A stretch of 43,119 nt of DNA from Candidatus Gygaella obscura (lineage in GTDB: Bacteria > Omnitrophota > Gorgyraeia > Gygaellales > Gygaellaceae): positions 1 to 43,119 of the forward strand of contig JAVCCR010000011.1 in assembly GCA_030765485.1 (NCBI GenBank). The letters are read 5' to 3'. Under the pieces are notes generated by a model. The model was not told the origin of the DNA. It did not search any database and saw nothing but the letters and a program-made list of their open reading frames with translations. The position numbers and the translations under genes are program-made. This document shows, piece by piece, positions 33,480-42,089 of the stretch (position 1 is the first letter of the stretch; every line of letters begins with the position of its first letter).

Positions 33480-33508
33480 TTGACCACTAATGGCTATTAT
33501 GATAGAAT
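33480..33508 (+). promoter_or_regulatory. promoter of rplU-obgE
   Basis: TTGACC (33480-33485), 17-bp spacer, TAGAAT (33503-33508) with extended -10 TG at 33500-33501. The leader is about 27 nt and contains AAGGAGAG before the ATG at 33542. Confidence 0.8.
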
Positions 33509-33541
33509 ATGGCAATAAAATGATAAGGAGAGTGAGTATAA

Positions 33542-33865
33542 ATGTATGCAATAATAGAAGTTGGCGGAAAGCAATATAAGGTTGAGTCTGGTATGAGTTT
33601 GGATGTTGAGAAAATAAATAAAAAGGCGGGCGATAATATTATAATAAGTAAGGTAATGTTAGTCGCAGATAATGGGAAAAAAGCTCCAATAATAGGCAGC
33701 CCTTTTATAAAAGAGGCAAAAGTTAGCGCAAAGGTTATAGGCCAGATAAAGACAAAAAAAGCCATATCCTTTAAGTTTAGACGCCGCAAGTCTTCCCACA
33801 CCACAAAGGGACATCGTCAATCTCTTTCAAAGATTTTGATTGATAAGATTTCTTTAGACAATTAA
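33542..33865 (+). CDS. rplU: 50S ribosomal protein L21 (bL21)
   Basis: 107 residues, normal length. It begins MYAIIEVGGKQYKVE, has the VMLVADNGKKAPIIGSPFI and AKVIGQIKTKKAISFKFRRRK stretches, and the conserved KSSHTTKGHRQ end. bL21 contacts 23S rRNA in the large subunit. The usual next gene, rpmA (bL27), is absent: obgE starts only 19 bp after the rplU stop. Confidence 0.97.
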   Translation: MYAIIEVGGKQYKVESGMSLDVEKINKKAGDNIIISKVMLVADNGKKAPIIGSPFIKEAKVSAKVIGQIKTKKAISFKFRRRKSSHTTKGHRQSLSKILIDKISLDN

Positions 33866-33884
33866 GGTTGGGTCTTTTTTAAAA

Positions 33885-34868
33885 ATGATAGACGAAGTAA
33901 GGGTTTCCATGAAGGGTGGCACTGGAGGAAAAGGCTGTAGGAGCTTTTATCGAGATAAATATACCCGAATAAGAGGTAAATCAAAGGGTGTTCCTGATGG
34001 TGGAGATGGCGGTAGAGGTGCGGACATAATTATCCAGGCTGATAAAAATGTTACAAGTCTATTAGATTATAGATATAAAAGAGTATACATTGCCGATAAC
34101 GGAGCGCATGGCTCCGGAAACAGACGTAACGGTAAAGGTGCAAAAGATTTAAAGCTTTTAGTTCCAGTAGGAACTTTAATAAAAGACGAAGATACTTCAT
34201 GTCTTTTAAAGGATCTTGATAAAGATAAAGGTTTTGTTATTGTTGTTAAAGGCGGCAGGGGCGGACTTGGTAATTCTCACAGGACAGAAGCAAAGTTGTC
34301 GCCTAAAGAAGGCGAAAGCAGGAATTTACTTTTAGAGCTAAAGATTATTGCTGATGTGGGGATTGTTGGTTTTCCTAATGCAGGTAAATCTACTTTAGTT
34401 TCCAGCATAACCAAGGCAAATTCACGCATAGGAAAGTATCATTTTACTACATTAAGTCCTGTTCTCGGAGTTGTAAAAAGTGATGATTTTTCGTTTACCT
34501 TAGCAGATATTCCAGGGCTTATCGAAGGTTCTCATAGTGGCAAAGGTTTAGGTTACAGGTTTTTAAAGCATATTGAACGCAATAAAATCATTCTTCATCT
34601 AGTTGATATGTCAGCCAGTGAAGGAAGAAGTCCGATAGAGGATTATAAGAGACTAAATAGGGAACTGATTTTTTATTCAAAAGAACTGGCTAATAAACCT
34701 CAATTTATCGTAGCGAATAAGATGGACCTTGAAAGCGCTCAGAAGAATTTAAAAATTTTTAAGTCACAGATTCACAAGAAAGTTATAGCGATTTCAGCCC
34801 TTGAAAAAAAAGGATTGGAGTATCTGATAGATGAACTCGCAAAAAAGATTCAAAAGATTAGTTATTAA
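33885..34868 (+). CDS. obgE: Obg-family GTPase ObgE/CgtA
   Basis: Ribosome-assembly GTPase, 327 residues. The glycine-rich Obg fold (1 to ~155) shows FYRDKYTRIRGKSKGVPDGG, DGGRGADIIIQAD and GGRGGLGNSHRTEAK. The G domain follows, with GFPNAGKSTLVSSIT (G1), DIPGLIEG (G3), NKMD (G4) and ISAL (G5). There is no long C-terminal extension. The stretch after GLGNSH is several residues shorter than in typical Obg proteins. Overlaps proB by 38 bp, in the common order obg-proB-proA-nadD. Confidence 0.96.
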   Translation: MIDEVRVSMKGGTGGKGCRSFYRDKYTRIRGKSKGVPDGGDGGRGADIIIQADKNVTSLLDYRYKRVYIADNGAHGSGNRRNGKGAKDLKLLVPVGTLIKDEDTSCLLKDLDKDKGFVIVVKGGRGGLGNSHRTEAKLSPKEGESRNLLLELKIIADVGIVGFPNAGKSTLVSSITKANSRIGKYHFTTLSPVLGVVKSDDFSFTLADIPGLIEGSHSGKGLGYRFLKHIERNKIILHLVDMSASEGRSPIEDYKRLNRELIFYSKELANKPQFIVANKMDLESAQKNLKIFKSQIHKKVIAISALEKKGLEYLIDELAKKIQKISY

Positions 34869-35895
34869 AATCGGTTCCAGTGTTTTTGCTGATGCTCACG
34901 CAAAGATAAATACAAAGAATATAAATAAGCTTTGCGGGCAGTTTGCCAGGTTGAAAAAGATGGGGATCGAAGTGGTTGTTGTTTCTTCCGGAGCAGTAGC
35001 TAGCGGCATGTCGTTATTAAAATTAAAAAACCGACCGAATAAAATTAGTGATTTGCAGGCTTTGGCAAGCTTAGGTCAGGTGCATCTTGTTGATCTCTAT
35101 CAGCAGTATCTTACTAAATACAGTTTAAAATGTGCACAGATTCTTCTTACTTGGGATGATTTTAATATTAGAACTAGGTATCTAAATGCCAAAAATACGC
35201 TTTTAAAGGTTTTGGAATTTGGCTACATACCGATTGTCAATGAAAATGATGTTGTATCTACCGACGAGATAAAGTTTGGTGATAATGATAAGCTTTCCAG
35301 TCTTGTTGCGGTTTTACTTGAAGCAGATCTTCTGGTTGTTTTAACTGACGTGGAAGGTCTTTATGATAAACAAAGCCGGGTAGTTAATTTCGTAGAAAGA
35401 ATAACTAAAGAGATAGAGTCTTTTGTAAAAACCAAAAGAAAGAAGTCTACGGTTGGCGGAATGTTTTCTAAATTGCAGGCTGCTAAAATCAGTGTTGATG
35501 CTGGTATTTCCTGTCTTGTCGCTGACGGTAGGAAAAAAGATATTTTGCTGGATATCGTCAAAGGTAAAATTCTGGGGACTTTATTTTCCGCAAGCACAAA
35601 GTCTTTAGGTGCAAAAAAGCGTTGGCTGGCTTTTAGTTCAAAAATTTCCGGAAGGATTAATGTTGATAAAGGCGCTGAAGAAGCTCTTAAACGGCATAAA
35701 AGTCTTTTATCTGTAGGAATTGTTGATTGTAAGGGCAGTTTCTCAAAAGGCGATTCTGTAGATATTGTAGATACCGAAGGTAATATTTTTGCTAAAGGAA
35801 TAGTTGAGTGCAGTGTGCAACAGCTAAACAGCTCTATGGGTACGAGAACTTCTCGTGAGATCGTGCATTGCGATAATTTGGTAATTCTAGGTTAA
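34831..35895 (+). CDS. proB: glutamate 5-kinase
   Basis: First enzyme of proline synthesis, phosphorylating L-glutamate. The 354-residue protein has the amino-acid kinase fold (RLVIKIGSSVFAD, VVVVSSGAVASGM, PIVNENDVVSTDEIKFGDND, VVLTDVEGLYDK) and a C-terminal PUA domain (~275-350). The start overlaps obgE by 38 bp; this ATG gives the normal short N-terminus before the KIGSS loop. proA starts 1 bp after its stop, so the two pathway enzymes are made together. Activity in most bacteria is limited by proline feedback. Confidence 0.95.
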   Translation: MNSQKRFKRLVIKIGSSVFADAHAKINTKNINKLCGQFARLKKMGIEVVVVSSGAVASGMSLLKLKNRPNKISDLQALASLGQVHLVDLYQQYLTKYSLKCAQILLTWDDFNIRTRYLNAKNTLLKVLEFGYIPIVNENDVVSTDEIKFGDNDKLSSLVAVLLEADLLVVLTDVEGLYDKQSRVVNFVERITKEIESFVKTKRKKSTVGGMFSKLQAAKISVDAGISCLVADGRKKDILLDIVKGKILGTLFSASTKSLGAKKRWLAFSSKISGRINVDKGAEEALKRHKSLLSVGIVDCKGSFSKGDSVDIVDTEGNIFAKGIVECSVQQLNSSMGTRTSREIVHCDNLVILG

Positions 35896-35896
35896 A

Positions 35897-37153
35897 ATGA
35901 TGAATAAGAGAAAAATAATTGATATGGCAAAAAGCGCTAGGAAAGCAAGCTATCGATTGAGTGAGTTTTCAATTGCAAGAAAAAGAAAAGCTTTGGTTAC
36001 CATGGCTAAAGCTTTAATCAATAAAAAAAAATACATTCTTTCGCAGAATAAAATAGATTTAGCTAATGCCAAAAGAAATGGTTTATCAAAAGCCATGGTT
36101 GAGCGTTTGATGCTCGATGATAAGAGAATAAGGCAAATGACAGACTCTTTAAAGCAGGTTTCAAGACTTAAATCTTACGTAGGTGAAATTATTTCTTCAC
36201 ATAAAAGACCCAATGGTCTTGTAATTGATAAGGTAAGAGTTGCAATTGGGGTAATATTTATTATTTTTGAATCACGTCCGAACGTAACCAGTGATTGCAT
36301 GGGGCTATCTTTGATGTCGTCTAATGTAGTTATTCTAAAAGGTGGCTCTGAAGCGATAAATTCTAATTTGGCAATATTTAACGTGTTGGCTAAAGCTGCT
36401 TATACCTGTGGTGTGCCGAAAAATAGTTTTAATATTTTAGCTACGACAGACAGAAAAATAGTAGATACATTACTTAATCAATATGAAGATATTGATCTTG
36501 TTATTCCGCGCGGAGGAGAGTCTCTGATTAGCGCGGTTGTTGCTAAGTCTAAGATTCCGGTTATAAAGCATTATAAGGGAGTGTGCCATTTGTATGTAGA
36601 TAAAACTGCTGATTTAAATATGGCAGAGAAAATAACCTTAAATGCAAAATTACAAAGACCGGGAGTATGTAATGCCATAGAGACTTTACTGATTCATAAA
36701 GATATTGCCAAGAAGTTTTTAGCCACAACTGGGAAGAAACTGCTTTATAGTAATGTTAAGCTACGCGGTTGCCAATGGTCAAGGAAATATTTGAAATCGA
36801 TAAAAAAAGCTACACTAAATGATTGGTCAACAGAGTATCTTGATTTGATATTGTCAATTAAGGTGGTAGGAAGTCTGAATGAAGCAATTGAACACATAAA
36901 TACTTTCGGTTCGCATCATTCGGATGCAATTGTGACTAAAAATAAAACGAATGCAGAGTTGTTTTTAAAAAGAGTAGATTCCGCCTGTGTTTATGTAAAT
37001 GCTTCTACCCGTTTTACCGACGGATATGAGTTTGGTATGGGGGCTGAAATCGGTATTTCAACCGATAGGCTGCATGCACGCGGCCCTATGGCATTAGAGG
37101 AACTTACAACTTATAAATATGTTATTCGCGGCAGTGGACAGATAAGGAAATAA
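35897..37153 (+). CDS. proA: gamma-glutamyl phosphate reductase
   Basis: Second enzyme of proline synthesis, reducing glutamyl-5-phosphate with NADPH. The 418-residue protein matches the family in IGVIFIIFESRPNVTSDC, VILKGGSEAINSNLAIFN, VIPRGGESLISAV and the catalytic cysteine in LQRPGVCNAIETLL (~256). The C-terminal NASTRFTDGYEFGMGAEIG is also typical. It acts directly on the ProB product, and the adjacent start suggests coupled translation. proC is not in the window. Confidence 0.96.
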   Translation: MMNKRKIIDMAKSARKASYRLSEFSIARKRKALVTMAKALINKKKYILSQNKIDLANAKRNGLSKAMVERLMLDDKRIRQMTDSLKQVSRLKSYVGEIISSHKRPNGLVIDKVRVAIGVIFIIFESRPNVTSDCMGLSLMSSNVVILKGGSEAINSNLAIFNVLAKAAYTCGVPKNSFNILATTDRKIVDTLLNQYEDIDLVIPRGGESLISAVVAKSKIPVIKHYKGVCHLYVDKTADLNMAEKITLNAKLQRPGVCNAIETLLIHKDIAKKFLATTGKKLLYSNVKLRGCQWSRKYLKSIKKATLNDWSTEYLDLILSIKVVGSLNEAIEHINTFGSHHSDAIVTKNKTNAELFLKRVDSACVYVNASTRFTDGYEFGMGAEIGISTDRLHARGPMALEELTTYKYVIRGSGQIRK

Positions 37154-37160
37154 CAAATTT

Positions 37161-37733
37161 ATGAAGAAAATCGGCATACTTGGTGGAACATTTAATCCTA
37201 TTCATCTTGGGCATTTGATTTTAGCTGAAGAGGTCAGGGAAGAGTTAAAGCTTGATAAGGTTATTTTTGTTCCTACGAATCTTCCTCCACATAAGCATAA
37301 TAATATCTTGGAAAGTAAGTACCGCTTTAATATGATTAAGCTGGCAATTGGCGACAATAGTCATTTTGATGTTTCTGATATTGAAATCAAAAGGGGCGGA
37401 GTTTCTTTTACGATTGAAACCCTAAAGGCTATGCGTTCACACTACAAGAGGGCGCAGTTATTTTTCATTTCTGGTTCGGATGTTTTAAAGTATCTTCCAA
37501 AATGGAAGGATCTGGACAGGATTTTAAAAATAGCAAAATTCGTTGTTGCCAACAGACCAGGGTATTCTTTAAATAAAATTCCCAGAAAAATCACTACATT
37601 AGAGATTCGCCCTTTGGCGATTTCTGCATATGAAATAAGAAAATTGATCAGAAAAAAAAGAAGTATACGCTATTTTGTCCCTAAGGAGGTTTTTAAATAT
37701 ATTGAAAAAAACAGACTCTATTCAAAAAATTAA
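37161..37733 (+). CDS. nadD: nicotinate-nucleotide adenylyltransferase
   Basis: Adenylates nicotinate mononucleotide in NAD synthesis. The 190-residue protein begins KIGILGGTFNPIHLGHLILA, containing the HxGH nucleotidyltransferase motif, and has IFVPTNLPPHK and a C-terminal ISAYEIRKLIRKKRSIRYFVP that replaces the usual ISSTxIR with ISAYEIR. Placement after proBA matches the widespread obg-proBA-nadD cluster. The rsfS (ribosomal silencing factor) gene that often follows is not here; rpe begins inside its last codons. Confidence 0.94.
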   Translation: MKKIGILGGTFNPIHLGHLILAEEVREELKLDKVIFVPTNLPPHKHNNILESKYRFNMIKLAIGDNSHFDVSDIEIKRGGVSFTIETLKAMRSHYKRAQLFFISGSDVLKYLPKWKDLDRILKIAKFVVANRPGYSLNKIPRKITTLEIRPLAISAYEIRKLIRKKRSIRYFVPKEVFKYIEKNRLYSKN

Positions 37734-38361
37734 AGTCGCTCCGTCTTTATTGGCAGCAGATTATTCTTATCTTGCAAAAGAGATAAAAATGGTTGAAACC
37801 GCAGGTTGTGATTTGTTTCATATTGATGTAATGGACGGTCATTTCGTGCCGAATATTACCATTGGTCCAGCTGTTATAAAGGCAATAAGAAAACTGACTA
37901 AACTACCATTGCATACTCACTTGATGATTGAAAATCCTTTTCGCTATATTAATGATTTTATCGACGTAGGAAGCGATATTATTACTGTTCATATTGAAAC
38001 AGTTACTAAAAATGAGGTTTTAAAATATAAAAGTATTGTTAATGCAAGAGGTGTAAAATTAGGGCTATCTTTAAATCCGGCAACGCCCGTTTCAAGAATT
38101 CTGCCTTTAATTGATTCAATTGACTGGATTCTGGTTATGAGTGTAAATCCTGGTTTTGGCGGACAAGAATTTATTCCATCGGTTTTACCCAAGATAAAAA
38201 TGTTAAGAAAACAATACAATGGGGATATAGAAGTAGATGGTGGTGTAAATGATAAGAATGCACCTTTATTAATAGAGGCGGGTGCAAATGTATTAGCAGC
38301 AGGAACATATATTTTCAAGGCGAAAAACATTAAACAAGCAATGGAGAAGCTAAGAAGATGA
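37702..38361 (+). CDS. rpe: ribulose-phosphate 3-epimerase
   Basis: Interconverts ribulose- and xylulose-5-phosphate. The 219-residue TIM barrel shows KVAPSLLAADYSYLAKEI, DLFHIDVMDGHFVPNITIG, LHTHLMIENP, VMSVNPGFGGQEFIP and IEVDGGVNDKNA, with the metal-binding His/Asp residues present. No ATG fits; I choose TTG 37702, with AAGGAGG at 37683-37689 upstream. A TTG at 37675 would place that ribosome site inside the gene. It overlaps nadD by 32 bp and the next gene by 4 bp. Together with tal it suggests an active non-oxidative pentose phosphate route. Confidence 0.93.
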   Translation: MKKTDSIQKIKVAPSLLAADYSYLAKEIKMVETAGCDLFHIDVMDGHFVPNITIGPAVIKAIRKLTKLPLHTHLMIENPFRYINDFIDVGSDIITVHIETVTKNEVLKYKSIVNARGVKLGLSLNPATPVSRILPLIDSIDWILVMSVNPGFGGQEFIPSVLPKIKMLRKQYNGDIEVDGGVNDKNAPLLIEAGANVLAAGTYIFKAKNIKQAMEKLRR

Positions 38362-39758
38362 AATATAAGGAAATCAAATTCGGCACAGATGGTTGGCGGG
38401 CAGTGATAGGCAAGGAATTTACTTTTAAGAATGTAATGATTGTTGCCCAGGCAATTGCAGATTACTACAAGCGTCATTCCAGCAGAGTGCGTATTGCTGT
38501 AGGTTATGATACGCGATTTTTATCCGCTAGTTTTGCAAAAGCAGTCAGTGAGGTTTTAGCGACAAACAATATTAAGGTAATTCTATCAGATAGGGCAATT
38601 CCAACTCCAACTTTAAGTTTTACCGTGGAGAAGTTTTCTTTAACTGCGGGAGTTATGATTACGGCAAGTCATAATCCGGCTGAGTTTAACGGTATAAAGA
38701 TTAAAGAATCTACTGGCGGGGCTGCAAGTGAAAAGGTAACTGGTTCGGTTGAAAGATTGCTGAAAAAAAATCCGCCAAAAATTAATCCAAAAAAATTGAA
38801 TTTGGTTGAAGAATGTGATTTTGTTTCTGATTATATTGGTTTTATCAGGAAATATCTACGTTTGGATTTATTAAAGAAGTCGAAGGTAAAGATTTTGGTT
38901 GATACAATGCATGGAAGCGGTAATGGGCTGATTAAGGATATTTTAAAAGGAACAGGTATAAAGGTGGAATTAGCAAGAAGCGATATTAATCCTTCTTTTG
39001 AGGGTAAGCGTCCTGAACCAGTTGTGGAGAATTTAGAAGACACACTAAGGATAATGAAAAAAAAGGATTTTGATATTGCTTTAGTTTTAGACGGCGATGC
39101 CGATAGAATAGCAGCGATTGAAAGAGGGGGTAGGTTTTTGCATCCTCAGAAAATCCTAGGTCTTTTAGCCTTACATTTAAAACAGGATAGATTTCTAAAC
39201 GGTGGGATTGTTAAAACTATTGCTGGGAGTACGATGATTGATCATATCGCAAAGGAACTTAAGGTAAGGCTTTTCGAGACCCCTGTTGGGTTTAAGTATA
39301 TATCTGATTTGATGATAAAACGTGAAATATTAGCAGGCGGTGAAGAGGCAGGCGGTATGGGTGTAAAAGATTTTGTTCCAGAGCGCGATGGTTCTTTAGC
39401 CGGGCTTTTGCTTGTTGAGATGATGGTCATGAGAAAAAAGACAATGAAGCAAATTGTTGATGAAATGGAGTCCAGCTTTGGTCGTTATTATTATCAAAGG
39501 CGGGATTTGGATATTGCCAGAACCGGTTTGGTTGTAAAGCCGAAACATTTCCCCAAAAAGCTATTGGGTAAGAAAATTGTAGAATTTAAAACCTATGACG
39601 GCATTAAGGCAATTGCAAGCGATGAAAGTTGGCTGATGATACGTGCATCCGGGACTGAACCTATGGTAAGGGTTTATTCAGAGTCTAAATCTCTTAAAAA
39701 AGCAAAAGACCTACTTGATGTAGGAGAGAAGATAATCAATAAACTAATTAGAAAATAA
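38358..39758 (+). CDS. phosphohexomutase (phosphoglucomutase/phosphomannomutase family)
   Basis: Alpha-D-phosphohexomutase, 466 residues, moving phosphate between C1 and C6 of a hexose. The four signature loops are all present: the phosphoserine TASHNPAEFNGIK (~101), the metal loop DGDADR (~243), the sugar loop GGEEAGGMG (~327) and the phosphate loop RASGTEPMVR near the end. It starts IKFGTDGWRAVIGKEF, as in phosphoglucomutase/GlmM-like members. Whether it acts on glucose, mannose or glucosamine phosphates cannot be decided here; phosphoglucomutase would feed UDP-glucose for the ugd cassette. Confidence 0.92.
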   Translation: MKYKEIKFGTDGWRAVIGKEFTFKNVMIVAQAIADYYKRHSSRVRIAVGYDTRFLSASFAKAVSEVLATNNIKVILSDRAIPTPTLSFTVEKFSLTAGVMITASHNPAEFNGIKIKESTGGAASEKVTGSVERLLKKNPPKINPKKLNLVEECDFVSDYIGFIRKYLRLDLLKKSKVKILVDTMHGSGNGLIKDILKGTGIKVELARSDINPSFEGKRPEPVVENLEDTLRIMKKKDFDIALVLDGDADRIAAIERGGRFLHPQKILGLLALHLKQDRFLNGGIVKTIAGSTMIDHIAKELKVRLFETPVGFKYISDLMIKREILAGGEEAGGMGVKDFVPERDGSLAGLLLVEMMVMRKKTMKQIVDEMESSFGRYYYQRRDLDIARTGLVVKPKHFPKKLLGKKIVEFKTYDGIKAIASDESWLMIRASGTEPMVRVYSESKSLKKAKDLLDVGEKIINKLIRK

Positions 39759-39759
39759 A

Positions 39760-40338
39760 ATGTTTTATAGTTTTTTCAGAAATATTTTTAAATTATTACT
39801 TATGATGTTTTTCAGTCTTGAGATTAAGGGAGCTGAAAATATTCCTAAGACAGGTGGTTTTGTCCTTGTAGCCAATCATATCAGTTATTTTGATCCTATG
39901 GTTTTAGGGGCAGGATGTTCAAGGCGAGTTGATTATATGGCGAAAAAAGAACTTTTTAAAAATCCGATTTTACGCTTCTGGCTTTTACATTCTCGGGTAT
40001 TTCCTGTAAATAGGCAGGGTACGGATTTATCCAGTATAAAAGAGGCAGTAAAAAGGCTTAAACAAGGTCGTGTAATCGGGCTTTTTCCCCAAGGAACAAG
40101 AAAATCAACGCAAGAAACTGATATAAAAAAAGGCCTGGCATTTTTAGCTACAAAAGCAGGCGTACCGATAGTGCCGGCTTTAATAAAAGGAACAGATACT
40201 GCATTGCCGCATAATACAAAAAAAATCAATTTAACTAAAATTAGCGTCTATTTTGGAGAGAAAATAGACATAGAAAGGGGGCAGGCCTACGTTGATATAG
40301 CTGAATTGGCTTTAAGACGTATTAGGCAACTTGAATGA
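39760..40338 (+). CDS. plsC: 1-acyl-sn-glycerol-3-phosphate acyltransferase
   Basis: Adds the second acyl chain in phosphatidic acid synthesis. The 192-residue protein has a hydrophobic N-terminus (~5-20), the catalytic NHISYFD (HX4D) motif near residue 46, PVNRQGTD, and LFPQGTRK, in which the usual FPEGTR glutamate is replaced by Gln. GVPIVPALIKGTD is the fourth family block. It starts 1 bp after the mutase stop and is followed by the rpsA promoter region. Gene pairs of plsC with rpsA are common in bacteria. Confidence 0.92.
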   Translation: MFYSFFRNIFKLLLMMFFSLEIKGAENIPKTGGFVLVANHISYFDPMVLGAGCSRRVDYMAKKELFKNPILRFWLLHSRVFPVNRQGTDLSSIKEAVKRLKQGRVIGLFPQGTRKSTQETDIKKGLAFLATKAGVPIVPALIKGTDTALPHNTKKINLTKISVYFGEKIDIERGQAYVDIAELALRRIRQLE

Positions 40339-40425
40339 ATGCTGTTGTAACCTCTTTTAAAACCTACCAATTTTTATCTCAAATTTACTCCAAAATAGTC
40401 ATAATTTTAACCCCGTATTTGCTTA

Positions 40426-40454
40426 TTGACAATATTTGTCTTTTTAGTTATAAT
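40426..40454 (+). promoter_or_regulatory. consensus promoter of rpsA
   Basis: Perfect TTGACA (40426-40431), 17-bp spacer, perfect TATAAT (40449-40454). Predicted start is about 40461, giving a leader of about 77 nt that ends in AAAGGAGAG before the ATG at 40538. A 66-codon open frame across this region (40335-40535) is not a convincing gene. Confidence 0.92.
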
Positions 40455-40462
40455 CAGAGCTT

Positions 40463-40489
40463 CGGTTGCCTTGATTTTTATCGTAACCG
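40463..40489 (+). promoter_or_regulatory. 5' stem-loop in the rpsA leader
   Basis: CGGTTGC (40463-40469) pairs with GTAACCG (40483-40489), 7 bp with one G-U, and a 13-nt U-rich loop. It would form at the very 5' end of the rpsA message. It may stabilise the mRNA or serve S1 autoregulation; both are inference. Confidence 0.45.
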
Positions 40490-40537
40490 TATATTTTACA
40501 ATAAATTAAAATCCAAAAGAAAAGGAGAGATGTAGCC

Positions 40538-42082
40538 ATGTTAAATGAAGCAAAAGATGTAGATATGAAAGCTATCTACGAACAAACCTTCAAGGATATA
40601 AAAGAAGGTGAAATTACAAAAGGAAAGATTATTGCAATTAATAATAAGGATGTCCTGGTGGATGTTGGTTTTAAGTCTGAAGGGGTTATTTCTTTAGAGG
40701 AATTTAGACAAGATGAACGTGAAGTAGGTAAAGAAATAGATGTTTATGTTGAGTCCACTGAAGACGAAAATGGGGTTATTACATTATCTCGCGATAAGGC
40801 TATGAAGCTAAAAGGCTGGGACACGATAATGAAAAACACCAAAGAAGGCGATTATCTTACTGCTAAGGTGATTAAGAAGGTAAAAGGCGGTTATATTATT
40901 GATTGTATGGGGATTGAGGGATTTTTGCCAGCATCGCTTTCGATGTTTAAAAATGTTCCTGACAGGGAAGTTTTATCTCATGAATTTCAGTTTAAGCTGC
41001 TAAAGGTTAATTATGCCAGAAAAAGCCTTATAGTCTCGCGTAAAGAAGCCGTAATGAAACAAAAAGAGGAGATAAAAGAAAAACTTTGGCAGCTCGTAAA
41101 GCTAGGTGAAGTTAAAAGCGGTTTGGTAAAGGCGATAACCGATTTCGGTGCCTTTATTGATTTAGGAGGAATTGACGGGCTTTTACATATTACAGATATG
41201 AGCTGGTCAAAGATTAATCATCCATCTGAAATCGTAGCTATTGGCGATAAAATAGAGGTGATGGTTTTAAATGTTGATCCTAAGGGGCAAAAAATATCGC
41301 TAGGCCTTAAGCAGCAGCAGCCAGATCCTTGGAAAGACATTGAAAACAAGTATAAGATCGGCAGCAATATTAAAGGCAAGGTTGTTAATATTGTTAATTA
41401 TGGGGTGTTTGTGGAGTTGGAAAAAGGAATCGAAGGTTTGGTTCATGTGTCTGAGATTTCTTGGTTGCGTAAGGTTAATCATCCTCAGGAGATGTTTGCG
41501 GTTGGGGATGCAGTTGAGGCGCAGATTTTAAATATCGAGAAGGATAATAGGCGTATTGCTTTAAGCATAAAGCGACTTGAGTCTAATCCTTGGACAGATA
41601 TTGAGAATAAGTATCCTGTTAATTCTAAAGTTAACGGTAAGATAAGAGGTTTTACCGATTACGGTGCCTTTGTAGAATTGGATTCAAATCTTGAAGGTAT
41701 GATTCATGTTTCTGATATTTCATGGACAAAAAGAGTCGCAAAGCCAGAAGATGTATTAAAGAAGGGACAAAAGATCGAATCTGTGGTGTTGTCGGTTGAT
41801 GCAGCCAATCAAAAGATTTCACTGGGACTAAAGCAGCTTGAAGAAAATCCTTGGTCAAAGATTGCGGAGAAATATCCTGTTGATACTAGCCTTGAGGTCG
41901 AGGTGGTTAGTATTACGGAATTCGGCGTATTTGTCAAGATTGAAGACGGTATTGAAGGGTTGATTTATAGTTCAGAGATTGAAAAAGAACAAATGTCCGC
42001 TTTTAAGCCTGGCGATAAGATCAATGCAAAAATAATTAAGGTTGATATAGAACAGGCAAAGATTGGATTAAGCGCAAAATAA
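40538..42082 (+). CDS. rpsA: 30S ribosomal protein S1, six S1 domains
   Basis: RNA-binding ribosomal protein that helps recruit mRNA, 514 residues. Six S1 (OB-fold) repeats are visible. The first two are divergent (KGKIIAINNKDVLVDVG; LTAKVIKKVKGGYIIDCMG). Repeats 3-6 are canonical, as in VKAITDFGAFIDLGGIDGLL, VNIVNYGVFVELEKGIEG, RGFTDYGAFVELDSNLEG and VSITEFGVFVKIEDGIEG. This layout equals that of the E. coli protein. A consensus promoter suggests high expression. S1 matters in particular for messages with weak or absent Shine-Dalgarno sites, several of which occur in this window. Confidence 0.95.
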   Translation: MLNEAKDVDMKAIYEQTFKDIKEGEITKGKIIAINNKDVLVDVGFKSEGVISLEEFRQDEREVGKEIDVYVESTEDENGVITLSRDKAMKLKGWDTIMKNTKEGDYLTAKVIKKVKGGYIIDCMGIEGFLPASLSMFKNVPDREVLSHEFQFKLLKVNYARKSLIVSRKEAVMKQKEEIKEKLWQLVKLGEVKSGLVKAITDFGAFIDLGGIDGLLHITDMSWSKINHPSEIVAIGDKIEVMVLNVDPKGQKISLGLKQQQPDPWKDIENKYKIGSNIKGKVVNIVNYGVFVELEKGIEGLVHVSEISWLRKVNHPQEMFAVGDAVEAQILNIEKDNRRIALSIKRLESNPWTDIENKYPVNSKVNGKIRGFTDYGAFVELDSNLEGMIHVSDISWTKRVAKPEDVLKKGQKIESVVLSVDAANQKISLGLKQLEENPWSKIAEKYPVDTSLEVEVVSITEFGVFVKIEDGIEGLIYSSEIEKEQMSAFKPGDKINAKIIKVDIEQAKIGLSAK

Positions 42083-42089
42083 AAAAACA

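Noticed and set aside
40335-40535. 66-codon + strand ORF before rpsA
   Set aside because: It spans the perfect rpsA promoter and leader, has no homology features, and its end coincides with the ribosome site of rpsA.
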